DNA of 64,000 nucleotides from Anoxynatronum buryatiense (GTDB lineage Bacteria; Bacillota; Clostridia; Peptostreptococcales; Tindalliaceae): contig NZ_FXUF01000009.1 of assembly GCF_900182905.1 (NCBI RefSeq), positions 99,148-163,147 on the forward strand, written 5' to 3'. Position numbers and translations under genes: made by a program. Numbering within the stretch: position 1 is the first letter of the stretch; every line of letters starts with the position of its first letter. Positions 35,132 to 44,210 of this stretch are shown piece by piece. A model generated the notes under the pieces. It saw only the letters and a list, made by a program, of their open reading frames with translations. It was not told where the DNA came from and ran no database searches.

Positions 35132-35980
35132 TTACACTTCTTCATCTGCCGCCCAGGTTTCTTTCCAGGCTCCGGTGGTTTCAGGTTTCTTTTCTTCCTG
35201 TTTGACTACCGGAGGTTCAGTCCATTTGGTGAGTAAGTGACTCAGCTCCATGGGGATGGGAAACAGGATGGTGTTGCTTTCCTGGTTGGCTGATTCACTG
35301 ATGGTACGCAGCATCCGCAGTGTCATGGCACCGTTGACACGGGTGAGGATTTCAGTAGCTTCCGCAATCTTCTTCGCCGCCTGTTTTTCACCATCTGCCT
35401 GAATGACCACTGCCCGGCGATCCCGCTCTGCTTCAGCCTGACGGGCAATGGCTCGCTGCATTTCCACGGGAATGATGACATCTCTTATTTCCACTGCAGT
35501 GACTTTAATACCCCAGGGATCTGTGGCAGAGTCAACTATTTCCTGGATGCGCCGGTTCAGCCGGTCACGCTCCGAAAGCAGTTCATCCAGATCTGCCTGC
35601 CCCACCACGCTGCGCATGGTTGTCTGGGCAAACTGGCTGGTGGCTTCATGATACTTTTCCACATTGATGACAGCTTTATCCGGCTCGGTCACCCGGTAGT
35701 AAAGCACTGCGTTCACCTTGCAGGTCACATTATCTTTTGTGATGACTTCCTGGGGCGGTACGTTATCCACCACGATACGAAGGGGCACACGAATCACTTT
35801 GTCGATGAAGGGGATAACGAGAATAAGGCCAGGCCCTTTCACCGCCACCAGTCGACCCAGTCGAAAAAGCACACCTCTTTCGTATTCCGGAAAAACTTTC
35901 ACCGCCATTTTCAACAATGCTGCCAGTGCCACGAAAACACCCGCCAGGGGCACCAGGTTTTCTATCCATCGAAATAACAT
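35132..35980 (-). CDS. Slipin (stomatin/prohibitin-family membrane protein)
   Basis: 282 aa. One N-terminal hydrophobic segment (about 10-30) precedes a SPFH/Band-7 domain: EYERGVLFRLGRLVAVKGPGL, PLRIVVDNVPPQEVITKDNV, RSVVGQADLDELLSERDRLN, and DPWGIKVTAVEIRDV. A coiled coil rich in Ala, Glu and Arg (QRAIARQAEAERDRRAVVIQADGEKQAAKKIAEA is its characteristic region, about 180-213) ends the domain. It scaffolds membrane microdomains. The NfeD-like protease gene lies 78 bp upstream on the same strand, the conserved slipin-NfeD pair in which the protease can cleave the slipin tail. Confidence 0.95.
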   Translation of the reverse strand: MLFRWIENLVPLAGVFVALAALLKMAVKVFPEYERGVLFRLGRLVAVKGPGLILVIPFIDKVIRVPLRIVVDNVPPQEVITKDNVTCKVNAVLYYRVTEPDKAVINVEKYHEATSQFAQTTMRSVVGQADLDELLSERDRLNRRIQEIVDSATDPWGIKVTAVEIRDVIIPVEMQRAIARQAEAERDRRAVVIQADGEKQAAKKIAEATEILTRVNGAMTLRMLRTISESANQESNTILFPIPMELSHLLTKWTEPPVVKQEEKKPETTGAWKETWAADEEV

Positions 35981-36058
35981 GGTAACGCCTCCTCTTCACA
36001 ACCCGTCAATGAATTCCAGTTTCTTCCAAGTGTTCCATTTGTTTCTGAAGGAAAATCT

Positions 36059-37543
36059 TCATTTTACTTCATTCTCTTCTGTTGCCGTCGCTTCTGCATC
36101 CATCTCAGGCGCAACATCCGCCATTTTTGCTATTGAATCATTCGCCAAGACCTCTGCCGGCTCCACCAGGCACACCAGCTGTTGTCGTTCCAGCACCCGT
36201 ACCCGGGTACCTTCAGGCAACAACTCATTGTTCCGGGTTTTCGCCTTCCACAGCTCGCCTCTGATTTGAATCATTCCTTCCGGCTGCAGTGGCGTAACGG
36301 CCACACCCGTTTCCTGGGAAAATTCCTGGTTCCCCATTTTCACCGGCAGCCGCCGCAGGCGCATAAGGCCTCCCAGCAGCACCACAAGGAAGACGGCTCC
36401 CACAGCACCAACGCCAATGGCCATTAGCCGGAACTGTGCCAGCCACCGCCGGGCCACCAGCGGTTCCACGGGAAGATACAGAATTCCCAGTACCAGGCTG
36501 ATGACACCGCCTGTTCCCAGCACACCATAAGTGGGGGTAAGGGCTTCAGCCACCAACAATCCCAGCCCCAGAAAAATAAGCAGCATGGCAAAAAGATTAA
36601 TCTCAAACATGCCCAACCCGAAAAGGGCCAGTACCAGTGCGATGGCTCCCATCACCTCTGGCACAAAAGTGCCCGGATTGCCGAAACCAATGATAAGGCC
36701 ATACACTCCCAACAGCAGTAAGATAAAGGTGATCTGAGGGTTGCTGATGAGGTGGGTCATCTTTTCTGTCAGTGATTTTTCAATCGATTCCACCACTGCA
36801 CCGGCAGTGTTCAGCATCACGGTTTCTCCGGCAATAGTGACTGTCATGCCGTCTGTTTCTTCCAACAGATTGACAAGGCTCACCGCCGTCAGATCAATCA
36901 CCCCTTCTTCCAGTGCTTCCCGTGTACTCAGGGTCAGGTTTTCTGTGACAAACCGCTCAGCCACATCCCCGGGGCGATCACGGGATTCTGCGATGCTGCG
37001 AATATGACCGGCAAGGAACAACACGGTTTTATCGTCGGCAGTTTGCGTGCCTTCCTCCCCGGGACTGAGGGTCACCGGCATGGCTGCACCAGTGGTGGAA
37101 CCCGGCGTCATGGCGGCCACGTCACCTCCCAGGAGGATAAAGGCTCCTGCTGAGGCAGCAATGGCTCCCTGGGGTGACACATAGGTGATCACCGGCACCC
37201 GGGATTCTGCCATGAGGCTGACGATATCCAGCGTGGCATCCACCAGACCACCGGGAGTGTTGAGCAAAATCACAAGTGCATCTGCCTGCCGGTCTTCCGC
37301 CTCCTGTATGCCCCGCCTGATTTGTGCCGTGGTGCCGGCGGTAATCATGTCATCCACCTGTATGGTGAGCACCACAGGAACCTCCGACTGGGCCCGAACA
37401 GCCTGTACCGGAAACAGGAGCAACAAGGCCAACAGCCACAATGGCAGCCATTGGCGAAACTTCCGCCTTTTTGCTCTGTCAGTCATATTTCTTTTACTCT
37501 TGCCTTTATGTTGTTCATGCCTGAGACAATGCATCAGTGGCAT
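36059..37543 (-). CDS. NfeD-like membrane serine protease (ClpP-class)
   Basis: About 494 aa. A signal peptide (RQWLPLWLLALLLLFPVQAVRA) precedes a ClpP-fold protease domain (about 50-235). TPGGLVDATLDIV is followed by VSPQGAIAASAGAFIL, which carries the nucleophile Ser, and then STTGAAMPV. A block of four to five TM helices (about 265-385) and a C-terminal NfeD OB-fold (about 400-470; GVAVTPLQPEGMIQIRGELWKAK) follow. The in-frame ATG at 37543 has AGGTG 6 bp upstream but gives a long n-region; ATG 37486 (MTDRAKRRKF) would give a normal signal peptide with a weaker ribosome site. Co-directional with the slipin gene, its usual partner. Confidence 0.92.
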   Translation of the reverse strand: MPLMHCLRHEQHKGKSKRNMTDRAKRRKFRQWLPLWLLALLLLFPVQAVRAQSEVPVVLTIQVDDMITAGTTAQIRRGIQEAEDRQADALVILLNTPGGLVDATLDIVSLMAESRVPVITYVSPQGAIAASAGAFILLGGDVAAMTPGSTTGAAMPVTLSPGEEGTQTADDKTVLFLAGHIRSIAESRDRPGDVAERFVTENLTLSTREALEEGVIDLTAVSLVNLLEETDGMTVTIAGETVMLNTAGAVVESIEKSLTEKMTHLISNPQITFILLLLGVYGLIIGFGNPGTFVPEVMGAIALVLALFGLGMFEINLFAMLLIFLGLGLLVAEALTPTYGVLGTGGVISLVLGILYLPVEPLVARRWLAQFRLMAIGVGAVGAVFLVVLLGGLMRLRRLPVKMGNQEFSQETGVAVTPLQPEGMIQIRGELWKAKTRNNELLPEGTRVRVLERQQLVCLVEPAEVLANDSIAKMADVAPEMDAEATATEENEVK

Positions 37544-37593
37544 GTGCTTCACCTACTTTCTTCAACCAGAAATGTATGGGCATCACTGATTGG

Positions 37594-37677
37594 TCAATAC
37601 CCACGCATCTTCAACAACGCCCTTACCGGTATTTCAACAATTTCCAATACTTCTTTCCTGTCGTCCTCTTTTTTCAT
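37594..37677 (-). CDS. Possible 27-aa peptide between the RND pump and nfeD
   Basis: A short ORF (starts MKKEDDRKEVLEIVEIPV, ends LLKMRGY) sits in the 169-bp gap between the RND gene and the NfeD gene on the same strand, with a weak AGTGAGAACGGC ahead of its ATG. It is charged at the front and amphipathic behind. Codon use resembles the neighbours. It may be a coupling or leader peptide, or chance; no homologue is recognised. Confidence 0.3.
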   Translation of the reverse strand: MKKEDDRKEVLEIVEIPVRALLKMRGY

Positions 37678-37712
37678 GCCGTTCTCACTTCTCTTCACTT
37701 CTTTTCATGCGC

Positions 37713-40700
37713 TTATTCTTTTGATACCCTTTCAGGAGCAAGAATCCCTTTTGCGGCAGAAGTCTTTGGATAAGTAATCAGGTACAATACCGGGAGAATC
37801 ACCAGTGTCAGAAATGTGGAACCAAGCAACCCGGCCATGAGGGCAATGGCCAGTGGTGTGAAGAGATCACTGCCGGAAAGAATCAGGGGCAGCAGACCCA
37901 TCACAGTGGTGATGGTGGTGAGGAGAATGGGTCTGAGGCGAAGGGCCACTGCCTGACGGCAGGCCGTCGGCGGATCATACCCCTGGCGCACCTCATACTG
38001 AATGTAATCCAGCAAAATAATGGCGTTATTCACCACGATGCCAAAGAGGCTCACCATTCCCAGCAGGGCCGTGAAAGAAAGGGGTTGCTGAAAGAGCCAC
38101 AGTCCCATAAGCGAACCAATGGTGGCAAAGGGGATGGTCAGCAGAATCAACAGCGGCAGCCGCAAATTTCCAAACTGCAGCACCAGGATGACAAAAACGA
38201 TCATCACTGCAAAAACCCCTGATACTCCCACTTCACCAAAATATTTGGCAATTTCTTCTTTTTCGCCGGCAAAGGTCATGCGCACCCCGGGAGCAGGCTG
38301 GTTCTCTGCCATTGCCTGAAGTTGATCCTGAATGTTGACGGCGTTATAGCCCGAAACCACATCACTCATGACGGTGATGGTTTCCTGGCTGTTGTACTTC
38401 AGTACACTGGCAGGCTGAGAAACTGCCTCCATGACAGCCACCTGTTTCAGGGGCGTTTTTTCGCCGGTCACAGGTGACAGAATGCCCATATTTTCAATGG
38501 CTTCCCGGCTGTTGGCCGTGCTGGTGAGAAAAAGCACCGTTTCCTGCCCATCCAGGGTAACAGTGGCCACTGCCTGTCCCATGATGGCCAGGCTCAGCTC
38601 GCGGGCCAGCTGATAGCGGGTGATGCCCAACCTCATGGCCACATCATCAACAGGTTGAATACGGTATTCATAGCGGGCAGGGGCATCATCATCCCGCACA
38701 TTCAGGGTGCCGGGAATTTCTTCCAGCCATCGCCGCAGTTGCCGGGATGCCTGCTGCCGCTCTTCAAGGGTGCCGCCGCTGATGCGCACCAATACCGGAG
38801 CAGCAATGGGATCAGCCTGTTCCAAAAGCTTCACAGTTGCCTGCCCTTCCACCAGCTGTCGGTCCATCTCCCGTTGAAGGTCATCGGTGAACTGGGACAG
38901 TCGCCGGTAACGGCCGCTGTCTTTCAGATTCACCCGAAACACGATCTGGGCTGTATCCCGGGCCTGCAGGGGAATGGGGAGAGTGTTGTAAAACTTGGGA
39001 AAACCGTCACCCACGGCAACGCTGTACTGGGTGACTTCAGGCCAGGCGGCCAGGAGAGAAGCAGCATCTTCTGCCAGTCGGGAAGTGGCTTCAATTCCCT
39101 GATCGTTCTCGGTTTTTATGTCAATGTAAACCAGATCGGTATCTGCCTTGGGAAAAAACTGGAGTCCCAGCTGCAAACCCATGATGGCTGCGGTGATAAC
39201 CAGCACCCCCAACACCATCAGACTGGCCCGGGGCCGTCGAATACCGGTTTCCACCAACCGGTGGATGCGCTGACGGGCTCTGTTCTTCTCTGGTGATGGA
39301 ATCCGGGACCTGAAAAAGCGGGCAGCAGCCACAGGAATGAAGAAAACCGACACCAGATAGGAGGCAGCCAGGGCCATGATCACAATTTGAGGCACACTTC
39401 GAATGAAGTCACCGGCCAGTGAATCCAGCATCAACAGGGGCAAAAAGGCTCCGATGGTGGTCAGGGTGGAGGTAAACACAGGAACTGCCACATCCCGGGC
39501 ACCGCCAGCCCCCGCCTCAGTGGCAGACTGACCTTCATCCAGGCGCACCTGAATGGCATCAGACACCACAATGGCATTGTCCACCAACATACCCAGCGCA
39601 ATAATCAGGGCTGCAATGGAAATCTGATGAACAGGTATTTTCAACAGGTACATGAACAGCAGCGTCATGAAGATGGACAGGGGAATGGCGCAGGAAACCA
39701 CCAGCGCATTACGAATTCCCATGCCTATAAAAATCACCAGGGACACAAACAGGATTCCCTGAAGCAGATTCAGGGCAAAGCCATTGACTTTTTCGGCAAT
39801 ATCATCGGGTTGGAAGAGAAGAAAAGACAGTGCCGCTCCCTGAGGCAGTCGGTTTTCAAAGGCGGCCAGTTCTTGCTGCACCCGGCGGCCTGTAAACAGA
39901 ACGTTGCTGCCTTCTGTGAAATAACCGGTGATCAATACTGCCGTTTCATCCTGGTGCCAGATTCTGGGTTCTTCCGGCTTTGTCCGTCGGCGAATGGCTG
40001 CCAGCTGGCCCAGACGCAAAGTGGCCCCTGACTGTGAAGAGGCCAGCAAGACCAGCTGCTCCACTTCTGCCTGGCTGGTCATCCCCTGGGCCAGATTCAC
40101 GCGCACCTGATCTCCCTGAAACTGGGGCTGCATTTCACCCAGGGGAATGGCAGCCGTCTGGGCATGAATCAGGTCATTGATCTGGCTCATGGTTAAGGGC
40201 AGTGGCAAAAGCGCTTCGGCATCCACCCGAATTTCCAGATGGGAAGCCTGCTCACCCGTGAGACTGATGCGGGTCAACCCGGCGATGCCTTCCATGGATG
40301 TTTTGATTTCTGATGCCAGAGAGCCCAACTCTGCCATGGTCAAGTCAGGGCCGGTGACCGCCAGAATAAAACCGGCGGTTTCATCCAGCTTGGTGTTGAT
40401 TTCTATGGCGAAAGCTTCATCGGGCAAGTCTTTTTGCAAATCGCTCATCCGATTGCGCAAATCCACCCAGGCATTGTCCACACTGGTACCGTATTCCAGT
40501 TCCAGCACCACCACCGACAGGCCATGTACCGATCTGGAATTGGAACGAAGATGGCCGGTAACAGCCTCCACCTCTTCTTCAATTTTTCGGGTGACCAGCC
40601 GTTCCACGTCCTCCGGCAGCGCTCCGGGATAGACAGTGGTCACCAAAGCCATGGGCGGGGCAATTTCAGGATATTCCTGTTTGGGAGACATGTAAAAACT

Positions 40701-40784
40701 GAGAGCTCCCGCCAGCACCACCATGCCCGCCAGCAGGAATACCACCAGCGGATGTCTCAGAACACTTTGGATCAACCGGGTCAT
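37713..40784 (-). CDS. RND-family efflux transporter (HAE-like)
   Basis: 1023 aa, full length for AcrB-like pumps. There are twelve predicted helices in the 1+5+1+5 pattern, with two large extracytoplasmic loops (about 33-330 and 560-850). The family signature is present: a first helix followed by SPKQEYPEIAPPMALVTTVYPGALPEDVERLVTRKIE, and in TM4 ALGMLVDNAIVVSD, keeping the first proton-relay Asp with Asn in place of the second. TM10 reads FGIVVNNAIILLDYI. Its ATG overlaps the adaptor stop (ATGA). No TolC-like gene is nearby, as in other single-membrane bacteria. The substrate is unknown. Confidence 0.95.
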   Translation of the reverse strand: MTRLIQSVLRHPLVVFLLAGMVVLAGALSFYMSPKQEYPEIAPPMALVTTVYPGALPEDVERLVTRKIEEEVEAVTGHLRSNSRSVHGLSVVVLELEYGTSVDNAWVDLRNRMSDLQKDLPDEAFAIEINTKLDETAGFILAVTGPDLTMAELGSLASEIKTSMEGIAGLTRISLTGEQASHLEIRVDAEALLPLPLTMSQINDLIHAQTAAIPLGEMQPQFQGDQVRVNLAQGMTSQAEVEQLVLLASSQSGATLRLGQLAAIRRRTKPEEPRIWHQDETAVLITGYFTEGSNVLFTGRRVQQELAAFENRLPQGAALSFLLFQPDDIAEKVNGFALNLLQGILFVSLVIFIGMGIRNALVVSCAIPLSIFMTLLFMYLLKIPVHQISIAALIIALGMLVDNAIVVSDAIQVRLDEGQSATEAGAGGARDVAVPVFTSTLTTIGAFLPLLMLDSLAGDFIRSVPQIVIMALAASYLVSVFFIPVAAARFFRSRIPSPEKNRARQRIHRLVETGIRRPRASLMVLGVLVITAAIMGLQLGLQFFPKADTDLVYIDIKTENDQGIEATSRLAEDAASLLAAWPEVTQYSVAVGDGFPKFYNTLPIPLQARDTAQIVFRVNLKDSGRYRRLSQFTDDLQREMDRQLVEGQATVKLLEQADPIAAPVLVRISGGTLEERQQASRQLRRWLEEIPGTLNVRDDDAPARYEYRIQPVDDVAMRLGITRYQLARELSLAIMGQAVATVTLDGQETVLFLTSTANSREAIENMGILSPVTGEKTPLKQVAVMEAVSQPASVLKYNSQETITVMSDVVSGYNAVNIQDQLQAMAENQPAPGVRMTFAGEKEEIAKYFGEVGVSGVFAVMIVFVILVLQFGNLRLPLLILLTIPFATIGSLMGLWLFQQPLSFTALLGMVSLFGIVVNNAIILLDYIQYEVRQGYDPPTACRQAVALRLRPILLTTITTVMGLLPLILSGSDLFTPLAIALMAGLLGSTFLTLVILPVLYLITYPKTSAAKGILAPERVSKE

Positions 40785-42145
40785 GGCCGATCACCCGCCG
40801 CTTCCCAAATAACCCTGTCACCGGAAGACAACCGGGACATGCCGGCAATGACCAGCAGCTGGCCCGGTTCCACCCCTGTGATCATTAAACGGGTGCCTGA
40901 TGACTGTACCACGTTCACCGGCATCTGGACCGCCACTTCACTCTCCACCACATAGACATAATCTTGGTCACCGGCAACAACACTGCTCATGGGTACCCAG
41001 ATGCCTGTCACCGGGTTGGTTTCCACCGCGACAGACACCACGGTTCCCGGCAGGTGCCCCGCTTCCTGATAACTGATGTCGATGGGATAGGTACGGGTCA
41101 GCGGATCGGGAAGGGTGCTGATGAGGCTGATTTCCCCTGCCCATTCCAGGTCACGGGACACCATCACCGCCGGGTTTCCTGGTTGAAGCAGTGCCAGCTC
41201 CCCAGCAGTGGCACTCACCTGTACCTTGGGGATATCGCTGCGAAGGGTGAGCAGCGGTGTGCCCGCCACATAGGTTTCTCCTGCCTCATAATGAAGAGCG
41301 GTGATAATCCCCCGGGTTTGGGGCTGTAACACCGCGCGCTTCATCTGGGTTTCAAAATGAGTCACCTCTGCGGCGGCCGCATCACGGAGGGCGGCGAGAC
41401 CATCAATTTCTTCCTTCCGTGCCCCTGAACGCAACCTGGTCAGTTGTTGCTCCACCTGTTGAAATGAAGCAGCTGCAAGAGCCGCCTCCAATCTGGCTGC
41501 ATCCAGCTCCAGCTGAGAAACAGCGCCTGCTTCAAAGAGAGCCTCGCTGCGCCCCAGTTGAGCCTGGGCAAAGACAGTGGCTTCCTCTGCTTTCAGCACT
41601 TCCAGTTCAGCCTGCAGCAGCTCTTCTTCAAGGGCACCTGCCAAAGCCAGGTCCAGTTGGCTTTGCGCTGATCGCAACTGTGCCCTGGCGCCTTCCAGTG
41701 CGATGCGGTAGTCTGTATCATCCAGCTTTCCTAAAAGTGTATCGGCTTCCACAGGCATTTCTTTGGCCACATGAAATGCCTCAATGCGTCCCGAAACCGG
41801 AAAACTGATTTGTCGAAGTTCCTGCGCCACTACTTCTCCAGTGAAATGGAGGGTCAGTGGGGCAGTTTCCTGGCGGAGTTCCATCACCGTCACCCGGCGA
41901 TCCACTCTTTCCGGAGGAGATTCCGGCTGGCTGCAGGCACTGGTTGTCAGAAGAGTAAGGATCAGGAGACACAAGCCTATACCCTGGCTCCAATGCTTTT
42001 TCATGGTTGGTTGCTTACCAAAGGGTATCCCTTTTCTTCTTTTCCCACTGGTAGTATTGCTGCCTTCACAACGCCAAACGGCTGTGACAACCTTGTTCTG
42101 CTCTTGATGATATTCATCTGATTTTTGCTGTTTCAGGCATTTCAT
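40781..42145 (-). CDS. RND efflux periplasmic-adaptor lipoprotein (HlyD/MFP)
   Basis: Up to 454 aa. A lipoprotein signal (MKKHWSQGIGLCLLILTLL, lipobox TSAC) begins at residue 48. Then come a lipoyl half-motif (LTLHFTGEVVAQELRQISFPVSGRI), a long alpha-helical hairpin (about 140-250, rich in Ala/Leu/Glu), the second lipoyl half and beta-barrel (PQTRGIITALHYEAGETY, VQVSATAGEL), and a membrane-proximal domain. The start is ambiguous. ATG 42145 has GGAGG 8 bp upstream, but a 47-residue extension before a lipoprotein signal is abnormal; ATG 42004 fits the signal but has a poor ribosome site. It is coupled to the RND gene by ATGA. Confidence 0.9.
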   Translation of the reverse strand: MKCLKQQKSDEYHQEQNKVVTAVWRCEGSNTTSGKRRKGIPFGKQPTMKKHWSQGIGLCLLILTLLTTSACSQPESPPERVDRRVTVMELRQETAPLTLHFTGEVVAQELRQISFPVSGRIEAFHVAKEMPVEADTLLGKLDDTDYRIALEGARAQLRSAQSQLDLALAGALEEELLQAELEVLKAEEATVFAQAQLGRSEALFEAGAVSQLELDAARLEAALAAASFQQVEQQLTRLRSGARKEEIDGLAALRDAAAAEVTHFETQMKRAVLQPQTRGIITALHYEAGETYVAGTPLLTLRSDIPKVQVSATAGELALLQPGNPAVMVSRDLEWAGEISLISTLPDPLTRTYPIDISYQEAGHLPGTVVSVAVETNPVTGIWVPMSSVVAGDQDYVYVVESEVAVQMPVNVVQSSGTRLMITGVEPGQLLVIAGMSRLSSGDRVIWEAAGDRP

Positions 42146-42250
42146 CAGCCAGACCTCCTCGGGTTTTCAGACGGGGTGTTCAATGATATCATACCCACTG
42201 ACTGTCACTGTAAAGATGGAATTGATCAGGAAGAGTAAAAAGAAGGACAA

Positions 42251-42280
42251 AAAGGAAAATCCCGTGCCTTGAGGCACAGG
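42251..42280 (-). terminator. Intrinsic terminator after dps
   Basis: Minus strand CCTGTGCCT and AGGCACGGG pair (one G-T) around CA and are followed by ATTTTCCTTTTT. It isolates dps from the RND operon. Confidence 0.82.
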
Positions 42281-42333
42281 ATTGAAATGATTCATGGATC
42301 CATATTAGTGTTGCATAAATGGCTGTCTTGTTT

Positions 42334-42807
42334 TTATGCCAACCAGGCTCGGAACATCCAAACGGCTTTTTCATACTGGGCCAAAGCGCCCACCATCATA
42401 TCGACGGAAACCTGATCGTCAGCTTCTTCAGCAACTTTGATACCGGCTCGCAGGTCTTTGATCACTGCCGTAAAATCTGCCATCACTTCTTTGACCAGCT
42501 TCTCACCGTCAATTTTCTCGCTGGCGGCTTCTTTCAGTGTTGCCAGTTCCAGATACTCTTTCATGGAAGCTGCCGGACGGTGTCCCAGCATGAGAATACG
42601 CTCGGCCACTGCATCAATCTCTTCAGCAACCCCGTCATACAGCTCTTCCAGTTTGGCATGAAGGGCAAAGAACTGTTTGCCTTCAACGTTCCAGTGGTAG
42701 TTGTGAAGTTTTGTGTAAAGGACATGCAGGTTGGCCAGATAGGTGTTCATCTCTTTTGTCACTGCTTCTCTGCCTTTTGCTTCCAAACCAATGTTGATTT
42801 CTGTCAT
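42334..42807 (-). CDS. dps: Dps-family ferritin (DNA protection during starvation)
   Basis: 157 aa, standard length. It forms 12-mers that oxidise and store iron with peroxide. The inter-subunit ferroxidase residues are visible: LHNYHWNVEG (His and Trp), then FALHAKLEELYDGVAEEIDAVAERI with the conserved Asp and Glu two turns on. The ATG follows AAGGAGGAAACACAAG. A PerR-like box and a sigma-A promoter lie upstream, so induction by peroxide or iron limitation is expected. It is a single-gene unit with its own terminator. Confidence 0.96.
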   Translation of the reverse strand: MTEINIGLEAKGREAVTKEMNTYLANLHVLYTKLHNYHWNVEGKQFFALHAKLEELYDGVAEEIDAVAERILMLGHRPAASMKEYLELATLKEAASEKIDGEKLVKEVMADFTAVIKDLRAGIKVAEEADDQVSVDMMVGALAQYEKAVWMFRAWLA

Positions 42808-42856
42808 CTTGTGTTTCCTCCTTTTAAGATCAATGGGTTGATGGGTATGATTTAAG

Positions 42857-42871
42857 TTGTAATGATTACAA
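42857..42871. promoter_or_regulatory. PerR-type operator of dps
   Basis: TTGTAATGATTACAA is a perfect 7-1-7 palindrome, two changes from the PerR consensus TTATAATNATTATAA. It lies 10-24 bp downstream of the predicted dps start, a position suited to repression. Confidence 0.85.
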
Positions 42872-42887
42872 CTTTGTTTCTGTTGTT

Positions 42888-42917
42888 ATTATACCACACC
42901 CACTTCCCTTTAATCAA
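42888..42917 (-). promoter_or_regulatory. dps promoter
   Basis: Minus strand TATAAT (42888-42893) with TTGATT (42912-42917) 18 bp upstream. Confidence 0.75.
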
Positions 42918-42974
42918 GGATTATCCACCTTTTTTTAAAATATTTTTGGTGGGTTCGGGGGGAGAAAGGGTTCT

Positions 42975-44192
42975 TTATTCGCCTGCTTTTTCGGTTTTCT
43001 GACGGAAGTAAGCAACAGCACTGCGTACGTGCATTTCCACCCCCAGAGGGAGCGCGCGCTCATCCAGCTTAAAGGATGGGTGATGGTGCGGCAGGTCTGT
43101 CTGTTGCTCTGCATCGGCGATTCCGATGAAATAGAAAGCGCTAGGTACCCGGCGGGCGAAGGACGCAAAATCTTCCCCCAGCATGACTGCCAGATCATGC
43201 GTCATCACCATGGGCTCTCCTGCTGCAGCCATGGCCGCCTGTTCCACCAGTGCAGCCATGGCACTGTCATTTTCCAGCAGTTCATTGCCGCATTTAAACG
43301 TTACTTTCCCCCGGGTGCCATTCAATGCGCATACCTGGTGCACCAACTGTTCAAACCGCTCCCGCACCTGTTCATCCTCTCCATGGAGGCAACGGATAGA
43401 CCCGGATAAAGTAACTTCATCGGGAATGATAATGGGGGAAGTGCCGGCATTGATCTGGCAAAAAGTGATGAGGGTGGGTTTCAGCACATTTCTTTCCCGC
43501 GTCTGAATAGCCTGAACGGCGTTCATTAACTGGTTGGCGGCATAAATGGGGTCTTTTGACAGATGAGGTGCTCCGCCATGGCCGCCCTTGCCTTCAATGG
43601 TAATCCAAAAATAGTAGCTGGATGCCATGAGGGGTCCGGGAATAATTCCCACCGTGCCGGAGGGCAGCGGTGACCAGAGGTGGAGCCCCATGGCAGCGGT
43701 AACCCGTGGGTTTTCCATGACTCCCTGTTCAACGAGAATCTCTGCCCCGGCATCTTCCTCGTTGGGCTGAAAGACAAATTTGATGGTTCCCGCCAGCTTT
43801 TCCCGGTGCCGGGCCAGTATTTTAGCTGCCACCAGCAGCATAGCCGTGTGACCGTCATGCCCACAGGCATGCATTTTCCCATCAACAACCGATCGAAAGG
43901 ACACTTCTGCCGTTTCCTGAATGGGCAGGGCGTCCATATCTGCCCGCAGCATCAGCACCGGCTCCGGCTGGGTACCGGCGAGGATACCCACCACTCCCGT
44001 TTCAGCCACCCGGTGGGTGTCAATTCCACAGTCTTTCAGGTACTTTTCCACAATACCTGCTGTGCGATGCTCCTCAAAACCCAGTTCCGGATACTGGTGA
44101 AAGTCCCGGCGAAGGTGAATGAGTTCCTGTTCAAGTTCGCTGATCTCCGCTTTCATTGTTTCTGTCCATTTCAATGATTCCAACGATTCCAA
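42975..44192 (-). CDS. M20-family amidohydrolase (N-acyl-amino-acid hydrolase-like)
   Basis: About 405 aa. Peptidase M20D features: LIHLRRDFHQYPELGFEEHRT, MLRADMDALPIQE with the first metal Asp, MHACGHDGHTAMLL with the metal His pair, NEEDAGAEILVEQG with the catalytic Glu, the dimerisation GKGGHGGAPHLSKDPI and the C-terminal metal His in DLPHHHPSF. It probably removes an acyl group from an amino acid. I chose the TTG at 44192, five bases after GGGGGTGA, over GTG 44201 on top of that site; a tandem 9-bp repeat covers the first codons. It lies about 18 bp after the amidohydrolase gene. Confidence 0.92.
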   Translation of the reverse strand: MESLESLKWTETMKAEISELEQELIHLRRDFHQYPELGFEEHRTAGIVEKYLKDCGIDTHRVAETGVVGILAGTQPEPVLMLRADMDALPIQETAEVSFRSVVDGKMHACGHDGHTAMLLVAAKILARHREKLAGTIKFVFQPNEEDAGAEILVEQGVMENPRVTAAMGLHLWSPLPSGTVGIIPGPLMASSYYFWITIEGKGGHGGAPHLSKDPIYAANQLMNAVQAIQTRERNVLKPTLITFCQINAGTSPIIIPDEVTLSGSIRCLHGEDEQVRERFEQLVHQVCALNGTRGKVTFKCGNELLENDSAMAALVEQAAMAAAGEPMVMTHDLAVMLGEDFASFARRVPSAFYFIGIADAEQQTDLPHHHPSFKLDERALPLGVEMHVRSAVAYFRQKTEKAGE

Positions 44193-44210
44193 TGATTTCA
44201 CCCCCTGTTG

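Noticed and set aside
35000..35236. 78-codon plus-strand frame across the slipin 3' end
   Set aside because: Overlaps the slipin end and terminator, no ribosome site, low-complexity product.
38655..39296. 213-codon open frame opposite the RND pump
   Set aside because: Antisense to a full-length RND gene.
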